A stretch of DNA of 64,000 nt from Tritrichomonas musculus (GCA_039105265.1 JAPFFF010000024.1:1054001-1118000); one strand, 5' to 3'; shown: positions 42,701 to 53,055, counted from the stretch's first letter. The notes: generated by a model not told the origin, from the letters alone. A program made the numbers and translations.

Positions 42701-43949
42701 AAAAAATATTGAGCAAATTCAAATAAATTGGGAAATGACTGAAATTTTGTATGCAAACGGCCAAATAAACTCAGAAAATTTACAAAATCTTATCACTAAT
42801 TTTGATGACATTTGCATTGATGTCAAGTATCCATCTGAGCATTTTGACGATCTGTTTGAAAAAGTTCTGGATTTGAAAAAGTCAACTTCAAATAATTTGA
42901 AGATTTGTGTTTCTGTAAAGGGAATAACATCAACAGATCAGCGCTTTCTTGATAATAGCAATATAAACATAGTCAAGCTTAGTTCGAGTGTTACACGAAT
43001 ATTAAGTTATGAAAATGGATCCTTTGAAGGATGCTCATCATTGGAGCAAATAACAATTCCTTCAAGTCTGATTTATATTGGAAATTCATCATTTAAAGGT
43101 TGTTCATCATTAAAAGAGATAAAAATTCCTTCCTCTGTAATTTCAATAGGTGAAAATGCATTCAATGGATGTTCTTCATTGACTGAAGTTTCCATTCCAT
43201 TTGACATCGAAGAAATAAAAGATGGCACATTCAATCGATGCACTTCATTGAAACAAATTAATATTCCTCCTTCTGTTACATCAATTGGAAATCGTGCAAT
43301 GAGCAATTGTTCGTCATTGAAACAAATTGTTCTTCCTTCTTCCGTAACAATGATTGGAAAAGGTGCTTTTTATGAATGCCAATCACTTTCACAAGTTACA
43401 ATTCCATCTTCTGTTGTTTCAATTGGAAGCTTTGCTTTTGTTAGATGCAAATCATTGTCACAAGTCATGATTCCTTCTTCTGTTACTTCGATTGGAGAAT
43501 CAGCATTTGAAGAATGTTCATCTTTATTGCAAATAGAAATTCCATCTTCTGTTGATGTTATTGAAACGAATTGTTTTTGCAGGTGTTCGTCATTGACGAA
43601 AGTTACAATTCCTTCATCAATAACAACTATTAAAACTAGTGCTTTCAATGGATGCTCTTCATTGAAGCAGGCTTTGATTCCTTCTTCAGTTACTTCTATT
43701 TGTGATAGTGCTTTTAATGGATGCGTTTCGTTGAATCAGATTTTAATTCCTGATTCTGTTGCTTCTATTGGAAGTTGGTGTTTTAGTGGTTGTTCTGCAT
43801 TGGCTCAAATATCAATTCCTTCATCTGTGAATTCAATTGGAAATTATGCATTTAGTAGATGCTCTTCTTTGAATCAAATCTCACTTCCGTCATTTGTAAA
43901 TACATCTGTGATAGGAATTTCATCCAACGTAGATATAATTAGGATATAA
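39750..43949 (+). CDS. BspA-like leucine-rich-repeat protein with BTB/BACK head (B)
   Basis: 1399 residues from the ATG at 39750. Residues 1-110 look BTB-like and 110-235 BACK-like helical, followed by a short coiled coil (about 240-275: K-K-Q-E-E-E-N-E-K-L-R-N-E). LRR_5 repeats fill about 300-905, with the strong consensus I-P-S-S-V-T-S-I-G-x-x-A-F-x-x-C-S-S-L. A helical non-LRR linker of about 150 residues (about 910-1060) is followed by a second LRR block to about 1390. Some repeats are replaced by a short S-V-T-L-S-D-x-M-x-x-I-P form. No signal peptide or membrane helix, so a cytoplasmic scaffold is likely. The minus-strand frames inside are shadows of the repeats. The stop is TAAA. Confidence 0.92.
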   Translation: MKNVNFFYRNKIIPIDFEQFNKLSEYFSIIDNKQNDEMIYLLSESDYSQFLSEESINSFFYYFQNQEIGINNLNVIDLNYLSYKFKVNGLKEKTDRYIDFHYQELIEEFISYHLEEKSHETTNKNLRKYEEIFKEHFFEYLSDDRLFRLPITVLHRLIINIFNETQGENEKDQKIKIIEFLIKFANDKNYLATLLINDLILKDEELMYIIDKMKDNNDIFDFQFVRSSLFQIFNYIFKFMKKQEEENEKLRNEMNEKERKYENELDIMKNQISIIFANLQLKVPVNLPKDKTKIEDGQFRNLTINEIQIPSTVTTIGKKSFSNCYLLSEITIPSSVTSIGSYAFSECSSLKKITIPSSVKSVGFFAFNRCSQLNEIEFDPYKTKLQLNAFNDCKNLNHLVFLSTVSSIEDANFKDLFKKIGNITKITIPSSVEAIGRNSFKGCSSFKEVLIPSSVKTIGFSAFSECSSLSQIEIPSSLTTIEFNTFGGCSSLTKISIPSSVTSIGFNAFKDCRSLSLISIPSTVTLIGSKAFNGCVSVTLSDEMKVIPTNAFNGCSTLKEIVIPDSIKAIGSNCFNDCTSLTRIEIPSSVTYIGEKAFFGCSSLSQISIPSSVTSIDQNAFNGCVSVTLSDNMTNIPANAFSGCTTLKQIAIPQTVKSIEKNAFCGCTSLPKISIPSSVESIGAKAFYGCSSLTQISIPSSVTLIESNAFNGCVSVTLLDDMKIIPSNAFNGCSSLKQITIPSSVHSIESNAFKGCVLLRQIMIPSSVTSIGNSAFKDCFSLKQISIPSSVKNIGSDAFNGCKSVVLSDQMTNVPSDAFNGCSTLKQISIPSTITSIGNNSFNECSSLSQILIPSSIEMIGDCCFNRCINLSQITIDPVHTKFAINAFDNCSSFNRLIISSSSDRSINDDESSIFYGTNMTSSIFNQYEIEVQNSIVALINSMNNSEKSNHINEIYNLFAYLTNEKQKSELGQEMTKYALIQSEKNIEQIQINWEMTEILYANGQINSENLQNLITNFDDICIDVKYPSEHFDDLFEKVLDLKKSTSNNLKICVSVKGITSTDQRFLDNSNINIVKLSSSVTRILSYENGSFEGCSSLEQITIPSSLIYIGNSSFKGCSSLKEIKIPSSVISIGENAFNGCSSLTEVSIPFDIEEIKDGTFNRCTSLKQINIPPSVTSIGNRAMSNCSSLKQIVLPSSVTMIGKGAFYECQSLSQVTIPSSVVSIGSFAFVRCKSLSQVMIPSSVTSIGESAFEECSSLLQIEIPSSVDVIETNCFCRCSSLTKVTIPSSITTIKTSAFNGCSSLKQALIPSSVTSICDSAFNGCVSLNQILIPDSVASIGSWCFSGCSALAQISIPSSVNSIGNYAFSRCSSLNQISLPSFVNTSVIGISSNVDIIRI

Positions 43950-45087
43950 AGATATATAACTTTATAATTAATAAATAATTGAGTGTTATGATATATTATA
44001 TATTATCACTGATTGCTTTTTCTTGTTTATTTATTTAAGCAAAGAATTCAAACTTTGTTTTCGAAATCCAAAAATAATGACTAAAATATAAACTAAAAAT
44101 CGACATTAATGACTAAGGTTTTTTTATCTAATGATACTTTGTCATAAAAATGGGACATAAGTTTTTTTGTGAAAAAAAGAATATTTATTAGGTTTTTTAT
44201 ATGCATTAAATAAGGTTGATACATTAGGATTAAATGGGAATAATTTTAATTCTTTTTGGGATTAAGATCATTTACTAAATGAAAAGCAATTATTTGACCT
44301 TTCTTGATCGTATTTGATTCAAAAAATTTCGTGGATTTCTTTTGAACATTTGTAGACCTTTTAGTTCACACCCTTATTTATTAAGATATTCTGTGTATAA
44401 TGCCATTTTATCATTTTTTTTTTTTTTTTTCTCTATTCATATATAATTAATTAAAAATAAATAAGGTAAAATAATCATTTCAAAAACAAAATTTACGAGT
44501 TTATACGACCTACTTTTTGAGCGAAAAAGTAGGTCCGAATAAACTCGAATTCCTTTCAATTAACACTTTTTGAATAACTTTTTTTTCATAAAAAGTTATT
44601 GACATTTTTTTGCTTGTTATTTTTATTCAAAGTGGTTTAATCCAAAAATTCAATACTTTCATCCCAAGATTGAATGTTAAAATCCGATAAATCTCAGAAA
44701 ATTGAACAGAACTCTCTCAAAAATAAAGAGAATCCCTTTCAATTTAATCGGATTAATATATTTTAACAAAAATATGGTTACTTTAAAATCACAGAAATAT
44801 GGTTATACTTTAAATTCATAATAATATGGTTATAATAAATTCACAATAATATGGTTATAATAAAAAAATCCGATAAATCCCAGATTTTAATCCCATTTGG
44901 ATGAGAAAAAGTAAAATGGGACTATCTAACATACTTAAATTAAAAAAAAATATCTTTTGCACCTTTTAGTTCAATATGGCAAAACTTAAATTTTAAAAAT
45001 TTTACATTGAATTTGAAATTTTACTTAATAAAGTAAAGAAAAAGTTTTCATTTTGCATTGCCGTTAAATGCTATTTTATCTTCATTT
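43950..45087. other. Intergenic with repeats
   Basis: No gene seen. It contains the hairpin element at 44491-44550 and a second imperfect palindrome at about 44570-44600. The word AATATGGTTA repeats four times in 44772-44860. The word TCCGATAAATC occurs at 44682 and 44869, flanking those repeats. Confidence 0.55.
44491..44550. repeat. Nested palindrome (hairpin element, copy B)
   Basis: Outer arms CGAGTTTAT (44496-44504) and ATAAACTCG (44539-44547) enclose an inner stem CCTACTTTTT/AAAAAGTAGG (44509-44518, 44524-44533). It is flanked by ACAAAATTTA on the left as in copy A at 1599-1669. In copy A the outer arms are GATTTTAT/ATAAAATC, so both sides changed together. Confidence 0.72.
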
Positions 45088-45092
45088 TCATA
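45088..45092 (+). promoter_or_regulatory. Inr-like motif TCATA
   Basis: TCATA 10 bp before the ATG at 45102 (TTTTCATATTTGCAGTAATG). Confidence 0.45.
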
Positions 45093-45101
45093 TTTGCAGT
45101 A

Positions 45102-45707
45102 ATGTCCAATACCTATTATTTGGATCCAAATATTGATCTTGATGACATTGACTCTTATGAAGACTTTTGTGTTTGGCCAGATGGCAACGACTTTTCATCT
45201 GAAATAGAAAGCATGAATATTATAGATACAGCACAAAAATGCAGCAGTAATTCTATCGATCTTGTTGCAAATAATCAATCTACACGGCAAAATAACAATT
45301 ATAATAATATCAATCAGCAATCTCAAACATATGATAATGAAATAAGCAGTCAACCATATGTAACAACATGGTTTGATAATAACCATAACCAAAATCAGGA
45401 GAGCAATGTTTCTAGACCTCTTCAAAGGAGACCTAAAACGATATTGCCTCTTTCGGAAAAAGTACAATGTTTCAAAAATGGTTTTTATAATATATTCACA
45501 AATAGAAAAAAATTCAAAAAAGAATATGTTGTCAAAATACATAACAATTTCCTTGTTAAAAATATTAAAGGATTTCAAAAAATAAAACGAAGTGAAAGTC
45601 GTTCGATTGATACTTATTTTCAAAAATATGCTCCATACCAAGATAAAATCTATCCAGTTCTTAGAGAAAAAAAAAAACAAATATTAAAAACTATTTTAAT
45701 CGACTAA
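45102..45707 (+). CDS. Asn-rich small protein, unknown function
   Basis: 201 residues from the ATG at 45102. The N-terminus is acidic (L-D-P-N-I-D-L-D-D-I-D-S-Y-E-D-F), the middle Asn/Gln/Ser-rich and disordered. The C-terminal 90 residues are basic and may fold (L-S-E-K-V-Q-C-F-K-N-G-F-Y-N-I-F-T-N-R-K-K-F). An acidic start with a basic C-terminus suits a regulatory or DNA-associated protein, but that is inference. An Inr-like motif supports transcription. A 161-residue minus-strand frame here is a shadow. Confidence 0.6.
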   Translation: MSNTYYLDPNIDLDDIDSYEDFCVWPDGNDFSSEIESMNIIDTAQKCSSNSIDLVANNQSTRQNNNYNNINQQSQTYDNEISSQPYVTTWFDNNHNQNQESNVSRPLQRRPKTILPLSEKVQCFKNGFYNIFTNRKKFKKEYVVKIHNNFLVKNIKGFQKIKRSESRSIDTYFQKYAPYQDKIYPVLREKKKQILKTILID

Positions 45708-47679
45708 TTTTAATAAGAAAATATCATTAAAGTGCTTGAAATTAAAGGTAATAAAGCTAGCTATCCATACATACTAATTGTTACTTTTTTTCATTTTTAA
45801 AAAAATATCTTTGAATTATCTATCATTCATTTGCTGGTGTAAAATGACATTTGATATTTATAAATAATAAAATTTTGATTTATCGATGTCTATGAATCAC
45901 ATGACATTCGATGTATATGAATTATTTTGTAATAATTTCGATATACAAAGCCTATTTTTCAATGATATTTGTAACCCTTACGGCCGTAGGCCGTAGTTGG
46001 AGAGAGTCGTTGTCAAATCCGTAATTTTGCCGAAACCCCTCTATACAATTGCCATATTTTATTTGGTCGATTTTGAGAAGAAATTAAGTTATATTATTTT
46101 TTCAAAATCTTTTAAATTCAATTAATATAATTACTTATCAGTAATACTTTATTACACGTTTGATAATAAATGGAGGAGACTCTTCAGCCTTCTGAAAAAG
46201 TTATGAGATTGAAATTGGATAATTGATTTGAGCAGGCGAAGATGATTTGAGTAAATAATGTTATGCTGATGCTGAATAAAATCAACTTATATAACTGCAA
46301 GGACAACCATATGCAATTGAGATTAACTTCTGTAATAAATTTGTTTAGTTTATCAAAATGAATTTTTTTTATATAATATAAAGTATTCAAAGTAATTATT
46401 CAAAAAATTTGGTATGACCATTTATTATTTGAAAAAGTTATCATTTTTTATATGCCGTAATTTCAACTCCATGTGCCGTAATTCCAAAAATCGGCATAAA
46501 CTATTTAAAAATAGGTGATGTCGCCGTAGTTTACAAAACCGCCGAAGGGTTAGATATTTTGTTTCTAATTTTATCAAACATCTGTAACAGCATATAAAAA
46601 ACGGTAGTTTATACATTAATTACATCAAGAATTAATGAAAAAATATTTTTTATCTTTAACATATGAATAAAAGCTATGTTTAGGCTTGTTAAGTCTCGAT
46701 TTTTGATATCGATATCAAATCAAAATTTTTATCTCTGATATCAATAATGAATAAAAAAAAAAAAAAAAAAAAAAGATCGATTATCAATATTGGAAATTTT
46801 TTAACGTATCAAAATTTTGTAAACTTTTTTCACTTATTACTTCACATAACCGTTATAAATTTTTTTAAAAGCTGATTCTTTAACATAATAAGTTGGAATA
46901 TATTTATTTTATGCCATTTAAATACTATTTTTAATGTTTTTTTCAGGTATTAATATCGATTTATAAAGATTCGATATCAAAAGGATATTTTTTTTGTATC
47001 ACCTTTCATACTTGATAATCTAATTCATCAATTAAAATTTCCAATCGATAGCATTTTATTATCGAATATCTGAGTTAAAAAAAGTGCCAAACCTGATAAT
47101 TGATATTAGAATAGCAAGCTTAGTTATGTTAACTAAAAAGTGACATAAAAAAGTCAAGATCAATAAATCAATTAATATTTTCTAATAAATTGTAAAGAAA
47201 AATGCATCTATAAATAACAATTAAGTAATTTTTTGTTTGTTAGTTAATTAAATCAACATTCCAAAAGACTATGTATACCTTGTTATTAATCAAGAATTAA
47301 TTAAATTTGATCGCTTGGCTAATGATTTGAAAGATGTGATATGGTCTTGGTTGATGATGTCTCAACCAAAAAAGATAGAATAAAATGGATATCGACTATC
47401 CGTCTTGGTAATAAAAATCATTGCAATTATTGTTTGATCCATTAAACCTGGATGTTATTGCTTCGGTGGTGGAAGTAACAGTGTTCTATTTAAATAGAAA
47501 TATTATTCAAATAAAATAAAGGTATTTTAATAATTGAATTTAAGCATAATTTAAAGAGATAAAATACTCAGATCTTGCCTTTAATGAAAAATTATATCCA
47601 TATTTTATTTTTAATAAAGAATTGAAATAGCTACATAAAATTTAAATTAAATGCTAATTTATCATATAATAAACAAGAA
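45708..47679. other. Intergenic with a possible MITE
   Basis: No gene seen. Contains the candidate element at 45969-46551 and an A run of about 22 near 46750-46775. The ORFs near 46184-46616 on the minus strand have no coding character. Confidence 0.5.
45969..46551. mobile_element. Candidate MITE with TAACCCTT ends
   Basis: The left end reads GTAACCCTTACGGCCGTAGG (from 45969). The right end, inverted, reads CTAACCCTTCGGCGGTTTTG (ending 46551). Words such as CCGTAATTTTGCCG and GCCGTAATTCC recur in inverse inside. About 583 bp, no frame. The match is short, so this is only a candidate. Confidence 0.35.
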
Positions 47680-47750
47680 ACCGACGTAGTCTAATGGTAA
47701 AACATGGTGCTTTCATCTCCAATTTTAGGGTTCGATTCCCTATGTCGGTA
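47680..47750 (+). tRNA. tRNA-Glu (anticodon TTC)
   Basis: 71 nt. Acceptor ACCGACG pairs with TGTCGGT (one G-T), discriminator A. The D arm is GTCT-AATGGTA-AAAC with one mismatch. The anticodon arm is TGGTG-CTTTCAT-CTCCA with one T-T mismatch, anticodon TTC. The T arm TAGGG-TTCGATT-CCCTA is perfect. A-box and B-box (GGTTCGATTCC) are present and a T run follows. The two stem mismatches leave a small chance that it is a pseudogene. Confidence 0.88.
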
Positions 47751-47751
47751 C

Positions 47752-47757
47752 TTTTTT
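47752..47757 (+). terminator. RNA polymerase III T-run terminator
   Basis: TTTTTT directly after the tRNA, with a second T run at 47761-47769. Confidence 0.75.
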
Positions 47758-48016
47758 AACTTTTTTTTTATTCTCTCAATTTTTTGAATTTTGAAAATAC
47801 CGCATATAATAAAAGATCTAGATTATTAGAGACAATAGTTCTCTCCAGTATCAAAATTAAAAATTTTTTTTTGTCATTGTTTTGATTATATTCAAAAAAA
47901 TTTCAATGACAAAAACATTTAAATTCAATTGAAAATTATGACATAATGAAAATTTTTAATTCAAAAAAATATAGGACTATTCAATTCAAATTTCAACTTT
48001 ATATCATTTTTTATAT

Positions 48017-48021
48017 TCATT
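48017..48021 (+). promoter_or_regulatory. Inr-like motif TCATT
   Basis: TCATT 14 bp before the ATG at 48035; a second TCATT lies 13 bp further up. Confidence 0.4.
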
Positions 48022-48034
48022 CTTAAAACAACTT

Positions 48035-48208
48035 ATGCCAGTGCCTAGCAAAAAAACTCAAGAATTTTTCATTCCCCTAGAAAAAATACGGAATGAAGTT
48101 ATTAACATTCCTGAGATCCCTGAAATATCAATTCATATTCCAGTCAGCCATCTAATTCTATTGAGATTATTCAGTTCAAATTCAGATGAACTCTTAGGAT
48201 CAGAATAG
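48035..48208 (+). CDS. Small 57-residue protein
   Basis: An ATG at 48035 to TAG at 48206-48208 encodes M-P-V-P-S-K-K-T-Q-E-F-F-I-P-L-E-K-I-R-N and onwards, with an I-P-E-I-P-E-I-S-I-H-I-P stretch and an acidic end (D-E-L-L-G-S-E). Codon use is richer in G+C at first positions than in the surroundings, and an Inr-like motif precedes it. No family recognised. Its short length leaves some doubt. Confidence 0.5.
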   Translation: MPVPSKKTQEFFIPLEKIRNEVINIPEIPEISIHIPVSHLILLRLFSSNSDELLGSE

Positions 48209-48589
48209 TTTAAATTAATAAATCATAAATGAAATACTACATAATTGAACCCATTTTTTCATAAATAAAAGCTATTTATTATTTTATTAATATAAAAAGA
48301 CATATTTAATATATTAAATTGGAATATATAATTATAAACCAAAATATGCCAAAAGAAAAAAGACTAGATAATTGAGCTTTTTGAACTTCCAATTATTGAT
48401 GACACGCTTTATAAATCGAGGAAAACAACATTTTTTTGTAAGAACAATCTATCAAATAGAATCATAATTGTAATTGTTATTTTTTGATATATTTCAAAAG
48501 TATTTGGGGTAAATCAATTGAATTACTAAAAAAGTCATAATTTGGAAATAATAATAATAATGAAAAATAAAATAAAATAAAAAAAAAAA

Positions 48590-48938
48590 AAAACAAGAAT
48601 TTCTAATATACAGATGAAGATCAAACAATTATCATTGGAAAAAGTGATAACAGTAAAGAAAATTTTGATGTTTTACTATATGCAATTCATATGAATAATA
48701 AAAGATTAACACATCAGTACTTATGTATATGAGAATTATTCTAAAATAAAAAAATTTGAAATTAAAAAAAACTTAGAATTAACAATAATTGGGAAATATG
48801 CACTTTGAAGTACTACAATTGTAGAGTTCTATGTTCCAAAGATTGTTGAAAAGATTTGTGGAGATGGTTTCATTTATTGTCCCAATCTTAAAAAGATGGC
48901 ATTTAAAAGAGGTTCAAAATTGCAATCAATAATATGAA
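48590..48938 (+). pseudogene. BspA-like LRR gene fragment
   Basis: Broken plus-strand frames resemble pieces of the BspA-like genes. The clearest, from about 48816, reads T-T-I-V-E-F-Y-V-P-K-I-V-E-K-I-C-G-D-G-F-I-Y-C-P-N-L-K-K-M, an LRR_5 unit, and ends in a stop at 48936-48938. An earlier piece (I-I-I-G-K-S-D-N-S-K-E-N-F-D-V-L-L) resembles the inserts of those genes. Several stops and frameshifts lie between. Confidence 0.6.
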
Positions 48939-49832
48939 TATGATTATCTAATTTTGATATATATATATATGAAAATAAAAAATTTTATTTATATATTATT
49001 CTTGAAATCAAATAAACACATTTGATATAAAAATTTAATTTAAAATATTATTTATAAATAATATTTATTGAGATAATTCTATTTTGAACTCAAAAAAATT
49101 GAGAGGTATTACCGATAAATCACAAAAAAATTTTCTTTCAAAAATTTAAAATTCCATCATAAAAAGTGGATGAGAATTCATTCTTCAGTAACTAATTTAT
49201 ATATTAAAATATGATTAAAAATCGAAAATAACAAAATAGAATCCATTTTATATTAAAATTTCTAGTTTTCATAATATTTTGAGTTAAAATTATTATTTCT
49301 TATATTGGCGAAAACTGATATTACAAAATCCCTTAATAAATATTTTTTAATAAACTATATAAAATATTTTTACTTTGGGAGTTCTTTGATTACCAATTTA
49401 TTTATTGCAAAATTTGTGTTTTTATAATATCATCGAATTTTGAATGAAGATAAATTTTTGAATTTGTAAAAAGATAATTCAATTGATTTATATTTTTTAT
49501 ATAAAAAATTTCATTAAAGTAAAACAACTTTTCTATATATGAAAAAGATATATTTTGATGTAATGAGCATGGCAATTTTTTAAGTGTAATGATTTTTTAT
49601 ATTCGCTAAAATGCAGATAAAATATAAAAATAAAGAATGTATTGAAAACTTTTGAAAATATAAATGAGAATGCATTGAAATCTTTTTTTAAAAAAAACAA
49701 GTTATTTCCATGCAGTTATCATATTAAATAAAAACTTTTTCAATGTTAATTTTATAAAGGCATTGAAAATTAAAATAAACATTAAAAATAAAATAAAAAA
49801 ATATGAGGATATGAAGAGCTTGCAAAAACATA
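48939..49832. other. Intergenic, AT-rich
   Basis: Apart from the upstream region of the next gene, I see nothing here. Confidence 0.5.
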
Positions 49833-49837
49833 TCATT
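49833..49837 (+). promoter_or_regulatory. Inr-like motif TCATT
   Basis: TCATT 9 bp before the ATG at 49846 (ATATCATTTTTTATATATG). Confidence 0.5.
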
Positions 49838-49845
49838 TTTTATAT

Positions 49846-51849
49846 ATGATAATTCTTCTATCATACTTAGCATCTATAGCATTTTCAGCTATCACAGCTG
49901 ATGGCACTAAGCTTATAATTACTGATCCTGATTCAAACTCTTTAAAATATGGATCTTTAGCAGGGCATGAAACTGCAACATCATGTGAAATTACATCTAC
50001 AACACAAGTTACAATAGGTCAGCAAACATTTCAAGCTTTAACAGCGCTTACCAAAGTTACCATTACAGCTCCAAAAGTTACCTTAGAGAATCAGGCTTTC
50101 CAACAATCTGGAAATAGTGGATCGATCATAATTAATGCAACAGAAACTGTAACAATTGGCAAAGATGCATTTATATCAGCAACACTCGGCGGAATTGAAA
50201 TATATGCAGGACAAAATATTCTTTTAGGTCAACAGGCATTTCAGCAAATCACAAAAGCAGCAAATTTAACATTAGTTGCTGGAGGAATAATTGATGTTGG
50301 ATTAGATTGTTTTATTACATCTCCCATTGAAGCAGTAAAAATGATTGCAACAGGCAATGTCACACTTCAACAACAATCATTCCAACAATGCACACAAATC
50401 ACAAATCTTTACATTGAATCAAAGCAAGGTGGAATTGTTTTGGCAATCTCATCATTTATTGCAGCAGCAATTCAAGAAGTTACTCTCATTTCAAATCTTG
50501 ATGTTGTTATCGCTCAACAAGCTATGCAACAAGTTGCCAATTTCGATAAGCTCACAGTCATTACAAATGGAAGCTTTGTCGCTGGAGAAGACGCATTTAT
50601 TAGTTCCTCAATCAAAGAATTCTTCATCCATAGCAATGGCAATGTTACATTTGAACAACAAGCATATCAGCAAACTAAAAGACTTAATAATTTCACAATT
50701 ATTGCAAATGGCACAATTGATTTCGGAATTACTTCCTTTATTTCATCAAATGTTGGATCAATTGTTCTTACTTCAACAGGACCAATTATTTTCGGCCAGC
50801 AATCATTCCAAGGATGCATTAATTTGACATCCGTTGTTATTCACACACCATCAAATGTCACACTTGGAGATTCGTGCTTTATTTCATCACAAATTGAAAA
50901 CTTAAACATAACATCAACAAACACAACAGAAAACAGTGGTGCACTTCTTCTTGCTGATGCAAACACAATTTCATTTGAAAAAAATTCATTTAGTCAATGC
51001 AATCAATTAAAGAATGTCAACGTCAATACAAATGGTAACGTTGATATCGGAGCAGGAACATTCAGTGATAGTAAATCACTCAGCAATGTTCACGTTCATG
51101 CAGGTGGAAAAGCAACAATTGGTGATAATGCATTCTCTGGATGCAGTGCACTTAAATCAGGTGCAAACATCGATGCTAGTGAAAAAGTTGAATCTCCAAA
51201 TGCTTATGGCGATGGCGGAAGCGGTGGTGGAAGTAGTGACAAAAAGAAGAAATCAGGAAGTTCACATAAAGACAACGACGACGATGATGAATCAAGTGCA
51301 AAAACATTAGGAAACATCAAAATCAACAGTGTTTATCTTGGAACATCACCAAACATTGTTGTCAATTTGAATATATTTGTTAAATTAATGAGAAACGCTA
51401 GAAGACTCTTTGGTCATGTCGTTCCAGCTCCAGATTTCATTCATTCTGCAATCTGGGTAGGTGAGAAAGAACCATCAGATGATACTCTTGGTGCGATTTT
51501 TGTTTACGGAAAATACTGGAATAAGCACAATTTGGACAGCTATCTCGGCCAAGATGGCGCTAAGGCTTTCGTGATGTCTTTCGGTGAATTCAAGCAAAGA
51601 TATCCATCAATTGACCCTGTAAAACTTAATACAAAGAGGAAGATGAACTTATTCGACTTCATCAAAGAAGTTAAAGGCAGTGGAAATTGGGGAGCCAAAG
51701 ATTATAACTGGCCAACAAATAACTGCCAGCATTTTACTGCTAAACTTGTCGATATCCTTCATGCTACTCGTAATGAACCAAATAATAACGATTGGATTGA
51801 CATACCTAAGCCTATTATGAAATCGTTGAAGGCAAACGAAAATAACTAA
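49846..51849 (+). CDS. Secreted BspA-like protein fused to a papain-fold (LRAT/NlpC-like) domain
   Basis: 667 residues from the ATG at 49846. Residues 1-16 form a signal peptide. About 20-440 is a BspA-like/LRR_5 beta-solenoid whose units alternate V-T-I-G-Q-Q-x-F-Q and F-I-S-S-x-I-x-x-x forms, rich in Gln and Thr. A flexible linker follows (G-G-S-G-G-G-S-S, then K-K-K-K and D-N-D-D-D-D). The C-terminal part, about 495-650, has I-H-S-A-I-W-V-G-E with His533 and N-N-C-Q-H-F-T-A with Cys627 and His629. A His-first, N-C-x-H-F-last order is the hallmark of the circularly permuted papain fold (LRAT, some NlpC/P60, PPPDE). It could be a cysteine peptidase, amidase or acyltransferase acting outside the cell, tethered by the solenoid to a surface or to bacteria. 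No membrane helix. The stop is TAAA. Confidence 0.82.
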   Translation: MIILLSYLASIAFSAITADGTKLIITDPDSNSLKYGSLAGHETATSCEITSTTQVTIGQQTFQALTALTKVTITAPKVTLENQAFQQSGNSGSIIINATETVTIGKDAFISATLGGIEIYAGQNILLGQQAFQQITKAANLTLVAGGIIDVGLDCFITSPIEAVKMIATGNVTLQQQSFQQCTQITNLYIESKQGGIVLAISSFIAAAIQEVTLISNLDVVIAQQAMQQVANFDKLTVITNGSFVAGEDAFISSSIKEFFIHSNGNVTFEQQAYQQTKRLNNFTIIANGTIDFGITSFISSNVGSIVLTSTGPIIFGQQSFQGCINLTSVVIHTPSNVTLGDSCFISSQIENLNITSTNTTENSGALLLADANTISFEKNSFSQCNQLKNVNVNTNGNVDIGAGTFSDSKSLSNVHVHAGGKATIGDNAFSGCSALKSGANIDASEKVESPNAYGDGGSGGGSSDKKKKSGSSHKDNDDDDESSAKTLGNIKINSVYLGTSPNIVVNLNIFVKLMRNARRLFGHVVPAPDFIHSAIWVGEKEPSDDTLGAIFVYGKYWNKHNLDSYLGQDGAKAFVMSFGEFKQRYPSIDPVKLNTKRKMNLFDFIKEVKGSGNWGAKDYNWPTNNCQHFTAKLVDILHATRNEPNNNDWIDIPKPIMKSLKANENN

Positions 51850-51938
51850 ATTAGCATTTATTTAATAATTAAAATAAGGGGTAGAATAGATTTAACACTG
51901 TTAAGGTGAAGTGACCATCACAGTATTCAAAAAATAAA

Positions 51939-52105
51939 ACTTTTTGATAAATGTAATAAGAACTTTTTGATAAATGTAATAAGAACTTTTTAATAAATGT
52001 AATAAGAACTTTTTGATAAATGTAATAGAACATTTTGATAAATGTAATAAGAACTTTTTAATAAATGTAATAGAACATTTTGAAAAATGTAATAAGAACT
52101 TTTTG
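51939..52105 (+). repeat. 23-bp tandem repeat, left arm
   Basis: Seven copies of AACTTTTTGATAAATGTAAT plus AAG, with small variants (TAATAAATG, AACATTTTG). Confidence 0.88.
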
Positions 52106-53055
52106 TGAAATTAAATTATAGATCTAAAATTATTTGGGAATATAGTAATACCGAAATGAAACTATTATGGAATATAGCGACATAATTACAATAATATTCT
52201 TGAAGTTACTGGTATTTTACTCTAATTTAAACTTGATATTCAAAATTGGTAATAATTAATATGGAAGTCTTCAAAAAGATATATTATCCACAAAACTAAT
52301 TCCTCAAAAAGATAATAAAATATAGAGCAAGCGCCACTATGACCATATTTAAACCAGATTAAATAATAATATGTAATGTGTTGCCAAAAAAACAGTATAA
52401 AATAGGTTACTTTTATTAATGATTATAATATTGACACAAATGGCTACTCCCTGAATTCCAAATCTAGCAGAAAATTTATAATTAAAATTATTTCGAAAAA
52501 CAAACTTTCATTTAATCAACCTAAGTCTCATTTTTTTTATAAAATAAGCTCATAAAAGAAAAATTAGATTTTTAAACAGTTGGCGTATCCTTTTAAAATA
52601 TATCGATTTAATATTAAATTATATTACTGAGAAACAGTCGAATAAATTTCTGTAAAATCAGTTAGTTATAATAAATTTGTACAAGCAAGATGAAAAAAAT
52701 GATTAATTGAGATTTTAGAATACTACATTTAAATAATTCTGAAACCATGTTGCTATAAATTAAAAACTAAAAAAAAAAAACTATTCATATTTATTAAAAC
52801 TTTAGGATTTTACTAGCATTTTTTTTTAATATCTTACAATATTGTAAGATATCCGTCAATATTTAAATATTTGAATTTTTTCTTAATATTTTCAAAATTT
52901 GTTAAAGCTCTCACAATTTTAGTAAAATATTAATGATTCCAATATTTTTACTTTTAATCTATTAAAATATCAAATGTTCATAAAAATAATATTCAATAAG
53001 TAATTTATTCATTTAAATTATGTTTGGTCTTTTCGTCTATGTGGTATAGTATAAA

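Noticed and set aside
45195-45680. 161-residue minus-strand frame
   Set aside because: Phe/Ile-rich antisense of the Asn/Lys-rich gene at 45102-45707, which has an Inr-like motif and better composition.
46184-46616. Two short minus-strand frames
   Set aside because: No Inr-like motif, hydrophobic low-information sequence, and overlap with a candidate MITE end.
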